Shown: piece by piece, positions 36,487 to 45,600 of the stretch
Layout: each line of letters starts with the position of its first letter
Numbering within the stretch: position 1 is the first letter of the stretch
NCBI RefSeq assembly: GCF_029211225.1
Contig: NZ_JARGEM010000002.1
Span: forward strand, 62,001 to 126,000
Length of the DNA: 64,000 nt
DNA from: Antiquaquibacter metalliresistens
Lineage (GTDB): Bacteria > Actinomycetota > Actinomycetes > Actinomycetales > Microbacteriaceae
Reading direction: 5' to 3'
Made by a program: the position numbers and the translations under genes
The notes under the pieces: generated by a model
The model's database searches: none
What the model was told of the DNA's origin: nothing
Seen by the model: only the letters and a program-made list of their open reading frames with translations

Positions 36487-37044
36487 ATGTCGACCCTTCG
36501 CCGTGATGCCGCGAAGAATCGCGAACGCATCCTGAACGCCGCGCGAGCACTCGTCGTGGCCGGCGAACCGCTGCAATTGAACGCCGTCGCGCGGTACGCC
36601 GAGGTCGGCATCGGCACCGTCTACCGGCACTTCGGCTCCCCCGAGGCACTCGCCGAAGGGCTCGTCGACGACCGCTTCGTCGAGCTCATCGCCATCGCCC
36701 GCTCGGCAGAGGCGCGCACGGATGCCGTGCCGGCCCTGCGGGAGTTCCTCACCCAGGCCGTGCGCGCCTTCGCGGCCGACCCGGAGTTCGCTGCCGCATC
36801 CGTGAACACGAACCTCGTGAGGGATGAGACCCGGGCGCTGCGCGCGGAGCTCATCGGCGTGTTCGCCGCGCTCGTGCGCCGCTCGGAGGATCACCTGCGA
36901 CCGGGGCTGGATGCGCTCGACCTCATGATCCTCGCCTGCGGTCTCGGATACTCCATCCGGCTTCGCCCCGAGAAGGCGCCGCTCTACCTGCAGGCCCTGC
37001 TCGACCACATCGAGCCGGGGTCGGGCGGCCGCAGCTCGGGCTAG
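36487..37044 (+). CDS. TetR-family transcriptional regulator
   Basis: 185 residues from ATG 36487. The N-terminal helix-turn-helix (RRDAAKNRERILNAARALVVAGEPLQLNAVARYAEVGIGTVYRHFGSPEALAEGL, residues ~5-60) is a clear TetR domain; the rest is a helical ligand-binding domain without a recognised effector class. Divergent to the esterase across a palindromic operator, so it likely represses that gene and itself until an effector binds. Confidence 0.92.
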   Translation: MSTLRRDAAKNRERILNAARALVVAGEPLQLNAVARYAEVGIGTVYRHFGSPEALAEGLVDDRFVELIAIARSAEARTDAVPALREFLTQAVRAFAADPEFAAASVNTNLVRDETRALRAELIGVFAALVRRSEDHLRPGLDALDLMILACGLGYSIRLRPEKAPLYLQALLDHIEPGSGGRSSG

Positions 37045-37151
37045 GTTCGCGTCATCCGGCGATCGTGAAGCGGACTCACGAAAGTCTTGCGATCGGCGCA
37101 CCGGCGTGCCAAGGTGTGCTCACCCATCGATCGAACCCCAGGAGAACGCAC

Positions 37152-37436
37152 ATGGACCCGAAAACCATTGCCTCATGGTTGATCATCGCCGGCCTCGTCT
37201 TGGTGCTGGCCCAGATCGTCGTGTCGCTCGTCACCGCCCTCAAAGCCAAGCGAGAGAAGGACAACCCCTCCACCCGCGGCCTTGGAGACGTGCTCTCCGA
37301 GATCCTCAAAGCCCTCGCCACCGCCGTGCCCCTCGGCGTGCTGGGCGTGGTGCTCATCATCGTGGGCGCCTTCATCGGCGGGTACATCGACGTGGGTGCG
37401 CTGTTCCCAGCGCCGGCCTCGACGTCGGGCGGGTAG
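37152..37436 (+). CDS. Small membrane protein
   Basis: 94 residues from ATG 37152 with an AGGAG ribosome-binding site. Two membrane helices (about residues 6-30 and 56-84) flank a basic, Ser/Thr-containing cytoplasmic loop (KAKREKDNPSTRG). No family recognised. It is the last backbone-type gene before the accessory region. Confidence 0.75.
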   Translation: MDPKTIASWLIIAGLVLVLAQIVVSLVTALKAKREKDNPSTRGLGDVLSEILKALATAVPLGVLGVVLIIVGAFIGGYIDVGALFPAPASTSGG

Positions 37437-37458
37437 GACGCTGCAAGTAGGCGACGAC

Positions 37459-37478
37459 CTCGGAGGGACTCGAACCCG
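37459..37478 (-). other. Possible tRNA 3'-end scar (T-arm remnant)
   Basis: The minus strand reads GGGTTCGAGTCCCTCC, which has the T-arm loop and part of the T-stem of a tRNA but no acceptor or anticodon arm around it. Together with a second scar at 39162-39187 it flanks the Fic region and suggests an earlier integration at a tRNA gene. Weak by itself, as the T-arm is short. Confidence 0.4.
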
Positions 37479-37637
37479 ATATGCGGCCTTGTACTAGTGT
37501 GGCTGCAGCCAAAGTCCCTGTGACTTTCTGGGATCTGTGAGTGCTCGGCATCACTGTGATCAAGTGGGTTCCGACTCAAGCGCTGTCAAGATGCCGTGAA
37601 AAATGATCTCAGCGAAGCATTAATAGCGAATCGCAGT

Positions 37638-37665
37638 ATTTACACTTAGCCTGTTAAGTGTAAAT
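37638..37665. promoter_or_regulatory. Palindromic operator upstream of fic
   Basis: Arms ATTTACACTTA (37638-37648) and TAAGTGTAAAT (37655-37665) are a perfect 11-bp inverted repeat with a 6-bp spacer, in an unusually AT-rich stretch 40 bp before the fic start. The Fic protein ends in a winged helix, so autoregulation at this site is a direct inference. Confidence 0.7.
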
Positions 37666-37705
37666 AACCACCAGCGGCGATTGCGCTGAGAAGGCGAGGC
37701 GCGGT

Positions 37706-38923
37706 ATGTCCGACTCTACGTCGAACACGTCAGAATCACTGAGCTGGCCAGCCCTCGGGAGCGAACAGCATCAGTGGGCCTCGCGAATCAACAGCGACCA
37801 TCTCACCCGTGCCCAACGCGAGCGCATTCGCCAGCCCTACTCGTCGGCCATCGTTCCGCCGATCGCCAACCTCTCCATCGACATCCCGGGCGACCTCGCC
37901 GCAGAGATCGACGAAGCCACCCAACTCCTTACGCGATTCGATGCGGAAGTCGGACCGGGCGGGCTGCCGTTCGCCTCGATCCTCCTACGCACCGAGTCGG
38001 CCTCCTCATCTGAGATCGAGAACCTCACCAGCGGGGCGCGAGCGATCGCCGAGGCCGAGCTCGGCGAACGCGAGACCGGCAACGCCGCCCTGATCGTGCG
38101 CAACGTCCGGACGATGGAGGCGGCGCTCGCGCTTGCCGACAAGATCGACGGCGAGAGCATCATCGCGATGCAAACCGCCCTACTCGGTTCGCACGCACCC
38201 GACCTCACGGGCCGTTGGCGCGATGAGCAGGTGTGGGTTGGCGGGGACTCGCTCAGCCCGCACCTAGCCGACTTCGTTCCTCCCCACCACAACCGCGTGC
38301 CCGCAGCAATAGATGACCTGGTCGCATTCATCGATCGGACCGACATCCCCGCATTGGCCCAAGTCGCGATCGCCCACGCGCAGTTCGAGACCATTCACCC
38401 CTTCCCGGACGGCAACGGCAGGACGGGCCGTGCGATTGTTCAGGCGATGCTGCGCCAGGCGCGGGTCACGACGAACATCACAGTTCCTGTTTCCGCGGGA
38501 CTCCTCCACGACGTGAAGGACTACTACAACGCCCTCAGTGCCTATCGTCGCGGTGAGCTTCGACCCATCGTCACGGCTTTCACCCGCGCGACAGGGTACG
38601 CGGTCGTCAACGGCCGTCAACTCGTTGGCGACATCAAGGCCATCGAGGCCGAGTGGGAAGTCAAGATGAGCGGCCTCCGCTCCGACGCGACCGCACGTCG
38701 AGTCGGCGCCCTCGCCATCGCTCACCCCGTGCTCAACTCAGACATCGTCGTTCGCGAACTTGGTGTCGCGCCGCCTACAGCCTTCCGCGCCCTGGATGCT
38801 CTCATTGAGCGAGGCCTACTTGCATCAGCGAACTCACAACGACGCAACCGGATCTGGCTCGCAGAGTCCGTGCTACGCACGCTCGATGATTTTGCCTCGC
38901 GAGCTGGACGGCGAGGCAGATAG
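37706..38923 (+). CDS. Fic-family protein with N-terminal inhibitory motif and C-terminal winged helix
   Basis: 405 residues. The Fic motif HPFPDGNGRTGR (His 231) is complete, so AMP transfer (or another nucleotidyl transfer) to target hydroxyls is expected. Residues 101-106 (SSEIEN) fit the (S/T)xxxE(G/N) inhibitory motif, which makes it a class II Fic enzyme with an intramolecular brake. Residues ~345-400 form a winged helix (NSDIVVRELGVAPPTAFRALDALIERGLL), allowing DNA binding. It lies between tRNA scars in the accessory region. Targets unknown; roles in toxin-like growth control or regulation are both possible. Confidence 0.9.
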   Translation: MSDSTSNTSESLSWPALGSEQHQWASRINSDHLTRAQRERIRQPYSSAIVPPIANLSIDIPGDLAAEIDEATQLLTRFDAEVGPGGLPFASILLRTESASSSEIENLTSGARAIAEAELGERETGNAALIVRNVRTMEAALALADKIDGESIIAMQTALLGSHAPDLTGRWRDEQVWVGGDSLSPHLADFVPPHHNRVPAAIDDLVAFIDRTDIPALAQVAIAHAQFETIHPFPDGNGRTGRAIVQAMLRQARVTTNITVPVSAGLLHDVKDYYNALSAYRRGELRPIVTAFTRATGYAVVNGRQLVGDIKAIEAEWEVKMSGLRSDATARRVGALAIAHPVLNSDIVVRELGVAPPTAFRALDALIERGLLASANSQRRNRIWLAESVLRTLDDFASRAGRRGR

Positions 38924-39161
38924 TAGTGATCTGCCACTGAACCGCGCAACGAACCACTCGATGCGGCCTTGAAACCCCCCTCTTGTCCAGGCCCACGGAG
39001 CGGCCTGTACTTGGCGAAAAGTCCAGATAGTCAAGGGGATCATCTTCAACGGGGTCGATCAGCGCGCGCTTCGCAGTCAAGTTACAGTCGAATCCTCCTG
39101 CCGGGGAGGTCCCGAGGCCCAACCTCCGCCTATTCACCGGGGAATTTGGCACTGATCGAGG

Positions 39162-39187
39162 GTGCCCCTGGAGGGACTCGACGCCCC
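39162..39187 (-). other. Degenerate copy of tRNA-Arg(CCT) 3' end
   Basis: The sequence aligns with the 3' half of the disrupted tRNA-Arg at 39354-39379: GTGCCCCTGG, GGGACTCGA and CCCC match in register with about four differences over 26 bases, and similarity stops beyond the T-arm. It looks like an old attachment scar from an earlier integration at the same tRNA gene. Confidence 0.6.
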
Positions 39188-39307
39188 ACCGGCACGGCCG
39201 CCAAGCCGCGCGGTCACCACCCTGCCGGAAGAGCACCTCGGGGTGCGCAGCTCGTCGGAACCGGCGCGGCGGGGACCCCCGCGGTGCGAGTCCGCATCTA
39301 GGGGCCG

Positions 39308-39352
39308 GTATGCGAGAAGTCCCGCAGCGATGCCGCGGGACTTCTCGCATAC
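39308..39352. terminator. 18-bp perfect inverted repeat, terminator of disrupted tRNA-Arg
   Basis: Arms 39308-39325 and 39335-39352 pair perfectly around a 9-base loop; the core AGAAGTCCCGC and its complement match the tRNA-terminator style seen after tRNA-Ala. It starts two bases after the discriminator base of the tRNA 3' half (39354), on the minus strand. Confidence 0.75.
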
Positions 39353-39353
39353 G

Positions 39354-39398
39354 TGCCCCTGGCGGGACTCGAACCCCCAACCCTTTCCTTAGGACGGA
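39354..39398 (-). pseudogene. 3' half of disrupted host tRNA-Arg(CCT); left attachment site
   Basis: The minus strand reads from the anticodon stem (TCCGTCCTAAGG, the 12-bp core) through variable loop, T-arm (loop TTCGAGT) and acceptor CAGGGGC plus discriminator A. Its acceptor pairs perfectly with GCCTCTG of the 5' half 17 kb away (56827-56833). Upstream of the core the sequence is not tRNA-like, so no functional tRNA forms here. One T-stem mismatch (G-G) suggests decay after disruption. Confidence 0.85.
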
Positions 39399-39453
39399 GA
39401 GGAGACGATGTCCAAGATCATCCTACCGCCCAATGAAACACTAGGAAGTTGGC

Positions 39454-39462
39454 TGTGGATAA
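39454..39462 (-). other. Perfect DnaA box-like 9-mer near left end
   Basis: The minus strand reads TTATCCACA, the consensus DnaA box, just inside the left end of the element and next to the arm repeats. A single box may be chance; no cluster is seen. Confidence 0.3.
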
Positions 39463-39470
39463 CCGCTCGC

Positions 39471-39490
39471 GTATCAACACTTGTATCAAC
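39471..39490 (+). other. Left arm-type integrase repeats
   Basis: Two GTATCAAC copies 12 bases apart (39471-39478 and 39483-39490). The surrounding 24 bases match the right-end copy at 56644-56667 in all but three positions. Position and symmetry with the integrase-proximal end suggest integrase arm-binding sites. Confidence 0.7.
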
Positions 39491-39494
39491 TAGG

Positions 39495-39566
39495 TGCCCC
39501 CGATAGGACTCGAACCTACAACCGACCGCTTAGGACGCGGGCGCTCTTCCATTGAGCTACGGAGGC
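39495..39566 (-). tRNA. tRNA-Arg (anticodon CCT), element-borne
   Basis: A complete 72-nt cloverleaf: acceptor GCCTCCG/CGGGGGC (one G-U), D-arm GCTC-AATGGAA-GAGC, anticodon stem CCCGC/GCGGT with loop GTCCTAA (anticodon CCT, codon AGG), T-arm GTAGG-TTCGAGT-CCTAT, discriminator A. Pair 27:43 is a C-T mismatch, as the reconstructed host copy also mismatches there. The D-arm matches the disrupted host tRNA exactly, but the acceptor, anticodon stem and T-stem differ, so it is a separate gene brought by the element rather than a recent duplicate. Confidence 0.95.
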
Positions 39567-39784
39567 TGGCGTCTCCAAGCTTAGTTCCCGCGCCCCGACG
39601 CCCGCCCCGGGGTGGACTCGGCGCGCCCACCGCTCGCGGATCGTTAGCCGGCGCGGGTGATTCACCCGAGCCGGCGCGGCGCGCCCATCACCTATCCCCT
39701 GTCAAAGGTCTCTGACGCCGAGTCCTCGCGCGCACCTCTCCTCCTGGCGGCATGTGGCCGCCCTCACACACAGGAGGAGACTCA

Positions 39785-41482
39785 ATGTCGTCTGCAATCT
39801 TGCCCACTCCCCCGGAGGTCGGGGATCCGCCGAGAAGGGGCCGACTCCGGGGAGCCCTGTCGCTGGCCGTCGCACTGCTGCTCGCCTTCGGCGGGCTGTT
39901 CGTCGCCGCCGGTCCCGCGTACGCCGGCGGCCACGGCGTCGGCTACGACATCGGCCAGGGCTGGCTGGGCGCCTACCGCGCCGACGACGGGCGTCAGGCG
40001 TACTGCATCGACCTCGGTGCCGCGGTCCCGTTCTCTCCGACGTCGGGTCCGAACACGGTCACCTCTCTGGACGGCCTGTCGCGGCCGCAGCTAGCGCAGC
40101 TGAACTACGTGCTGGCGAAGTGGGGGCAGTCGGGTGATCCGAACCTCACGTCGGCCGTCGCGATGTTCGTCTGGTCCATCGCCGACCCTGGCATCTACAA
40201 CGGCAACGGCGGCGACAGCTACTACATCGCCCGCGCGCCGAGCGGGGCAAGGCCTTCGATCCTCGCCAACCTCGCTTCCATGCGGGCCGAGGCTTCCGCG
40301 TTCGCGGTGACCGACCCGTCGCTGTCGCTGTCGATCGAGATGGCCGACCAGTATGCGGGCACCCTGACCGTGACGGCCAACCCGGCGCACCTGCAGGGCA
40401 CCGCGAACCTGTCCAGGGCGGTGTTCAGCAACGGCGCCACCTCGCGCGTGCTGGGCGCCGGCCAGTTCGGGATCACCGGCACCCCGGCCGACGGCGCCCC
40501 CTGGTACGAGATCGGCGCGTCGATGTCGGTGGCGGCCGAGGGCTACGGGGCCAAACTCGACCTGTACACGGCTGGGGCCGGCGAGCAGCGAATCATCGCC
40601 TCGGTCGCCGGGGCACCCGGCAACCTGTCCGCATCTGCCCAGACGCCTCGGATCGATCTGGACTTCCAGCCGGTGATCGGCACCCAGGTCGCATCCCGCT
40701 ACGTCCAGGAGGGCGATGCGTTCGTCGACCAGCTGGCCGTGTCGGTGACCAAGGGCACCTGGACGATCCTCGACGGGGAGCGCATCCCGATCACCGCGAC
40801 CGGGACGTTGTACGGCCCGTTCGACCAGCAGCCGGTCGAGGCGGACTCCCCGCCGATCGGCGCGCCGATCGCGGGGGTCGAGGAGCTTACTCTTGCCGGT
40901 GCCGGCGACTACTCGTCGGCCGGTTCGATCAGCGCGCCCTCGTCGGGGTTCTACACCTGGGTGTGGGCGATCGACAAGGACGCCCAAGGCGAGCTCGGCC
41001 GCTACCTCATCGGCGGCTACACCGACCGGTTCGGGCAGGTGACCGAGACCAGCGTGGTGCCGTTCCAGCCCCGCGCCATCTCGACGGCGATGCAGCACCT
41101 CGTGGTCCCCGGCGACCCGCTGACCGACCGGCTCGTGGTCTCGAGCACGAACGGCCCGTGGCTGAAGGTCGACGGGCAGCCGATCCCGGTGATCTTCGAG
41201 GGCACGCTGTACCAGGTGCCGGGCACCCGCCCGCCCGCCGGCGCCGGTCCTCTCCCGACGCTCGAGGCCGCCACGGTTCAGGCGGTCGGCGCTGCGGTGG
41301 ATCCGCATGCGGTGCCGGTCGGGACGGTGACGATCACGGCCATGCGCCCGCGCGATGAGCGACTGCGTGCCCGCATCCGCGACAGCCCAGATCGTGGACA
41401 GCGACTTGGGGATCGAGAAGGTGTGGTCATAGCCGGCGACCGCCCGCCGCCGAGGGGAACCGTCGAGGCGCGGAGCGAATGA
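39785..41482 (+). pseudogene. Secreted thioester-domain-like surface protein, 3' end lost
   Basis: 565 codons from ATG 39785, with a strong AGGAGGAGA ribosome-binding site. A signal peptide (about residues 22-47, cleaved after AYA) is followed by a domain with YCIDLG (Cys 74), the pattern of the reactive cysteine in Gram-positive thioester adhesin domains; the partner glutamine is not certain. Beta-rich repeats (DPLTDRLVVSS, IPVIFEGTLYQVPG) follow. After VGTVTITA (base ~41341) the frame runs into sequence antisense to a relaxase fragment, so the last ~46 residues are not original, and the expected wall-anchor is missing. It may still be secreted but unanchored. Confidence 0.7.
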
Positions 41483-41761
41483 ATGGTGCGTGCGGCCAAG
41501 CGGCATCCCCGTGTCCGGGTCGCGACCTTCTCCCAGCAACCGGCGCAGCTGCGTTTCGGTCACTTCCTCGCCGTCATGGATACGACCGGCGGCGAGCCCC
41601 TCCACCCCCGAGCCGAACCAGCGGCCCGGGGGTGCGCCCTTCTCGGTGTAGTAGCGGATCAGCGGGGCTGTCATATCGCGGCTGCCGTCGCCGACCACGA
41701 CTGACTTCAGCAGGTACCGGTAGGCCGCCCCAGCCGACATCACCCGCATCGCCACCGTCAT
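41341..41761 (-). pseudogene. MobF (TrwC/TraI) relaxase, N-terminal fragment
   Basis: About 140 codons from ATG 41761 with GGAGG upstream. VMSAGAAYRYLLKSV with the catalytic-type tyrosines, YYTEKGAPPGRWFGSG, and GYDHTFSIPKSLSTIWAVAD match the start of actinobacterial TrwC relaxases. Similarity ends abruptly at IARAH (about 41341), exactly where the plus-strand surface gene loses its own reading, so the histidine triad and helicase parts are gone. It shows that the element descends from, or recombined with, a conjugative element. Confidence 0.85.
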
Positions 41762-41871
41762 GGTGCACCTCCAATTGGGGAGGTGTCCACGCCATCCCGA
41801 GGCCGAAGCCACCGAGGTCACGTCTCGTCGTGGTGGTCAGCGGCGAGACGCTGACGCCAAGACCCGGGCCG

Positions 41872-42411
41872 CTACGTGTCAACGTTCACGGCGTGCGCGG
41901 CAACAGTTGCTACCGGCAGCAATCCGACCGCGACGGTTGCGGCTTGCAGGGCGTCCTCCCGGTTGGAGTAGGGCTCGGGTGAGAAGACGACTGGTAACCC
42001 GGCCCGCTCGCCGAACCAGGCGACACCGCCGGTATGGGCATCAGAGACGATGTGGAGCATGAGCTGATCGACGAACTCCTGAATGGTTCGGGCGTCGCGC
42101 TCAGCCATCAAGATCGCGGGAAACGCCCAAGCACTCACTGCCGTCTGTGTCCCGACATGGTCGTGCAGCGCCCAGGTGAACACGGTTGGTCGGGATGCGC
42201 GTCCGAACCATTTGGTCGCGTCGGATGTAGTTGCGAAGCGAATGTCCGGTGGGCCGGCCTGCGATGCGGCTCTGCGTGGCCCCTCCGGTTCCGTGCCGGG
42301 CTCGATCGTAAGACGCCGTCTGACCGCCCAGGAGGCCAGCACCGGCGACTCCCCCACCTGATGGACGAGAATTGAAACGTGCGGCCCGCTTCGGCGAACA
42401 TTCGGGGTCAT
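41872..42411 (-). CDS. Hypothetical protein upstream of relaxase fragment
   Basis: 179 residues, same strand as and 110 bp upstream of the relaxase fragment. It has no signal peptide or membrane helix. WFGERAGLPVVFSPEPYSNREDALQAA near the C terminus resembles the short beta-strand/helix repeat of DUF1508-type proteins, but only loosely. Likely a gene of the original conjugative operon. No strong ribosome-binding site at the ATG, so the start may be later. Confidence 0.5.
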   Translation of the reverse strand: MTPNVRRSGPHVSILVHQVGESPVLASWAVRRRLTIEPGTEPEGPRRAASQAGPPDIRFATTSDATKWFGRASRPTVFTWALHDHVGTQTAVSAWAFPAILMAERDARTIQEFVDQLMLHIVSDAHTGGVAWFGERAGLPVVFSPEPYSNREDALQAATVAVGLLPVATVAAHAVNVDT

Positions 42412-42588
42412 GGCTCGTTTGAATTCGGGATAAGGGGATTCAGGCGGTCAATCCCCAAGAGGGAGTCGTCGACATGGTCTCCGTCAGATGTGTGAGGCAC
42501 GTCATTCACCTCGAGACCTGCTCAAAACCTGGCCCTCGCACAACGTGAAGCTGCTCGCCTGCAACAGGGTGATCGCGTCGATGATCAG

Positions 42589-42621
42589 GGCGGACCGGGG
42601 GCGGCGCGACCGGGGTCCGCC
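42589..42621. terminator. Possible terminator of the giant surface-protein gene
   Basis: Arms GGCGGACC (42589-42596) and GGTCCGCC (42614-42621) form an inverted repeat 22 bp beyond the stop of the DUF11-repeat gene on the minus strand. No U-tract follows, so this is tentative. The rest of 42412-42643 holds no gene. Confidence 0.4.
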
Positions 42622-42643
42622 ACCCCCGTGCTGTTCCGGTCCA

Positions 42644-45600
42644 CTACTGCCGGTCGCCGGTGCGGACCCGCTCCGCTCGGCGCCTGCGGATCAGCACCAG
42701 AATGGCGCCCCCAAGGAGCAGCAGGACGGCGGCGAGCAGGGGGAGCAAGCTCGTCGTGCGCCCGGTGTACGCCAACGGCGACATTAGGACGCTGACGACG
42801 CAGTGCGTCTGGGCGTTGTCCACCGGCGCGGGCGAGCATTGCGGGAACGAGGCTGGCGCTGCGGCGGTCCCGTTGATTCCGATCACGTTATCCAGGCGGC
42901 CGTCTCCCGTGGCGCTGTTGCGGACCGTGACCGTGTAGCGAATAGTCACCGTCTGTCCCGCGTCGATCGGCCCGGTCCAGGCCAACTCGGAGCCGATGTA
43001 GTTGACGGTGCCGGCGGATGCCGACGCATCGCCGTTGTAGGCGGCGTCATCGAGCACGCCGGACAGCGTGTCGACCACTGTCGCCGGGTCACCACTTGTG
43101 TAGTCCGCACCTCCGATGTTCATGACGGTCGCGGTGTAGGCGATCGTCTGGCCGTAGGTAGTCAGCCTCACGTCTGCGACCTTCGAGAAGGCGAGGGAGC
43201 GCACGCCGGTCTCGGCGATGGCGACGCGGTCAGGTGGCGCACACGGCCCGGGAGCCGTCGGGCAGACTCCTCCCGGCCAGCGGGTCGCGAAGTCCGCGTC
43301 CGCTGTCGCCTCGTTGACGAGGAGGTTGTCACCGGCGAGTGGTGAGTTGACGACCGCCGTGTAGCTGACGGTGACCGACGCGCCCGCGGCGAGCGAGCCC
43401 TGCCAGGTGAAGCCGTCGGCTGTCGGTGTCACCGTTCCCGTGGTCGCGGAGATCGCACCATCTAGAGCGGCATCGTCCAGCACGTCGCGCAGGTCGTCGG
43501 TGAAAGTCGCATCCGGTACGTCGACGAAACCCGTGTTGGTGTACACGATCTGGTAGTCCACCGCACCCCCGGCCGTGACGACGCCGGTGCTCGCGGTCTT
43601 CTCGAGCAGGAAGCCAGGCAGAGGCGTGGATGTCGCCGAGCAGCCGTCGCCTGCGCACGGGTCGGGGACGGGAGGTGTCGTGCCCGGGATGCCGGCGAAG
43701 GCGACGTTGTCGAGTAACTGGTCGCCGGCGGCGGTCACCACGGCCGAGTACACCAGCTGGATCGACTGTCCGGACGCGAGCGCACCCGACCAGTGGATCC
43801 GATTCGCCGGTGTGGTCAGGGCGCCGGTCGACGGCGTGACGGTCACGCTGCCGAGGGTAGCGTCGTCGAGGAGGCCGGAGAGGTCGTCCCAGACCTCGGC
43901 CGGGTAGGTCGAGGTGAAGTCTCCCGCTCCGGTGTTCTCGACCAGGACGGTGTACCCGACGGTGTCGCCGATGCGGATGACCCCGGTGGCGCCGGTCGTC
44001 TTGACGATCCGTAGCTCGGGCAGCTCGATGTCGGCCTCCGCGGTGGCCTCCGACTCGATCACGCCCCCGGTTCCCGAGGACACCGTTGCGGCGTTAGCCC
44101 AGCCGTCCGCGACGGATGCTTGCCCGTTCGGGAGGGTCGCCGTCACCACGACGTCGAAGACGTGGCTCGCTCCGGCCGGGAGGGCGGTTCCCGCCGCGAC
44201 CACGATCGGATCAGCCGTCCCGTCCCAGCTTCCGGAAGTCGCCGGTCCCCCGACGCGGGCGGTCACGGTCGCCACGTCGATCGTCGTACCTGTCGGGAAG
44301 TCCAGCTCGTCCGACATCCCGTAGGTCAGGTCGACGGTCGCGGACGGGTTGGTCACGGTGATGACGTACCGGACCGTCCAGGAGCCGTCGGCGTTCAGCA
44401 CAGGGGTGCCATCGACGGTCTTGGCGATGGCAGGATCGTGCGCGGTCGCGCAAGCGGTCGCGTCGCGCGTAGCGCCGCCGGTGCCGATGCTCGCGGTGTT
44501 GCGGAACCCGGTGCCGGTCTCGCCGCCGCCGAGGACGCAATCACCCGCGGGATCCGTCCCGCGTACCGAGCCGGCGTCGATCACGGCGCTCACGGTGTAG
44601 CGGTGCGTTGCACCGCCGCCGAGCAGGACGTCCTCGGTGAGCGTGGTGTTCGCCTGCCCGTCCCAGGCCGGGTCGATGGTCGCCTCGATCGGCCGGGCAA
44701 CGATCGTCGGCGTGCCGACCAGCGAGACGCCGGCGCCCAGCTCGAAGCCGTCCTCGACGTCGTAGCGTCCGGCGATCGTCGGGCTCGGGTTGGCGACCGT
44801 GACCCGGTAGAGCACCGACCAGGTGCCGTCGGGCAGCTGCTCCTGCGACAGGATCTCCTTGGCCACCCCGAACACCGGAGCCTCCGGTGCTTCGACGCAG
44901 GCGATGTCCGCGGTGGCGCGGCCGCCGACGGTGATCTCCGCTTCGTTGAGCAACCCGCCCGGACCCTGGGCGGGGTCGCACGCCCGCGCCCCGGCCGAGA
45001 GAGCCGCAGCCGCGTCGAAGACGACGGTGACCGTGTAGACGTGCCGGGCCGGGGTGTCCTCGTCGGCGGCTGCCCCGATGGAGCCGGTCGCGAGGGCCGT
45101 CTGAGTCGAGCCGTCGAATCCGGGGTTGAGGGTGCCGGGTCCGGTGATGTCGACCGAGTCGATCGTCGTTCCGGCCGGGAACCCGAAGGTGTCGCTCAAG
45201 GTGTACGGGATGCCGCCGGGGACGGTCGTCGTGGAACGGTTGGTGACCGTGATCTGGTATTCGACCTCCCACAGCCCGGTGAGCGGATCCTGCACCGGAG
45301 GCTGCGTCGTCGTCTTGACGACGCTCGGGTCGGTCGCGGACTCGCAGCCGGCGGCGACGGCGCTCAGCGCACCGCTGGTCAGCGTCGCGACATTGCGGAA
45401 TCCGGTGCCGGTCTCGCCCAGATCAACCCGGCAGTCCATGTCGGCCCAGTTGTCGTCGTCGATGACGGACGGCGGGGTCGCCACCACGGTCACCTGGTAG
45501 GTGTGGGTCGCGCCGCCCGCGAGCTCGATGCCGCTTGCGACCACGGGATCGGCGTCGCCGTCCCAGGTGCCCGAGACGGTGGCGTCGGACGAGGCGATCT

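Larger units (their letters stand above)
38924..39353. other. Gene-free stretch with tRNA remnant and terminator
   Basis: This 430-bp gap between fic and the disrupted tRNA holds no convincing gene. It contains an 11-bp direct repeat copy ATGCGGCCTTG (38961-38971; the other copy is at 37481-37491), a degenerate tRNA 3' end (39162-39187) and the tRNA terminator hairpin (39308-39352). Confidence 0.6.

Noticed and set aside
39630-39670. GGATC-containing stretch before the secreted-protein gene as a third ECF promoter
   Set aside because: There is no CGTCTATT box at the required distance, so it does not match the two-box motif.
40091-41340. Minus-strand extension of the relaxase frame to 576 codons
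   Set aside because: Relaxase similarity ends at about 41341; the remainder is antisense to the secreted protein and reads as low-complexity Arg/Gly sequence.
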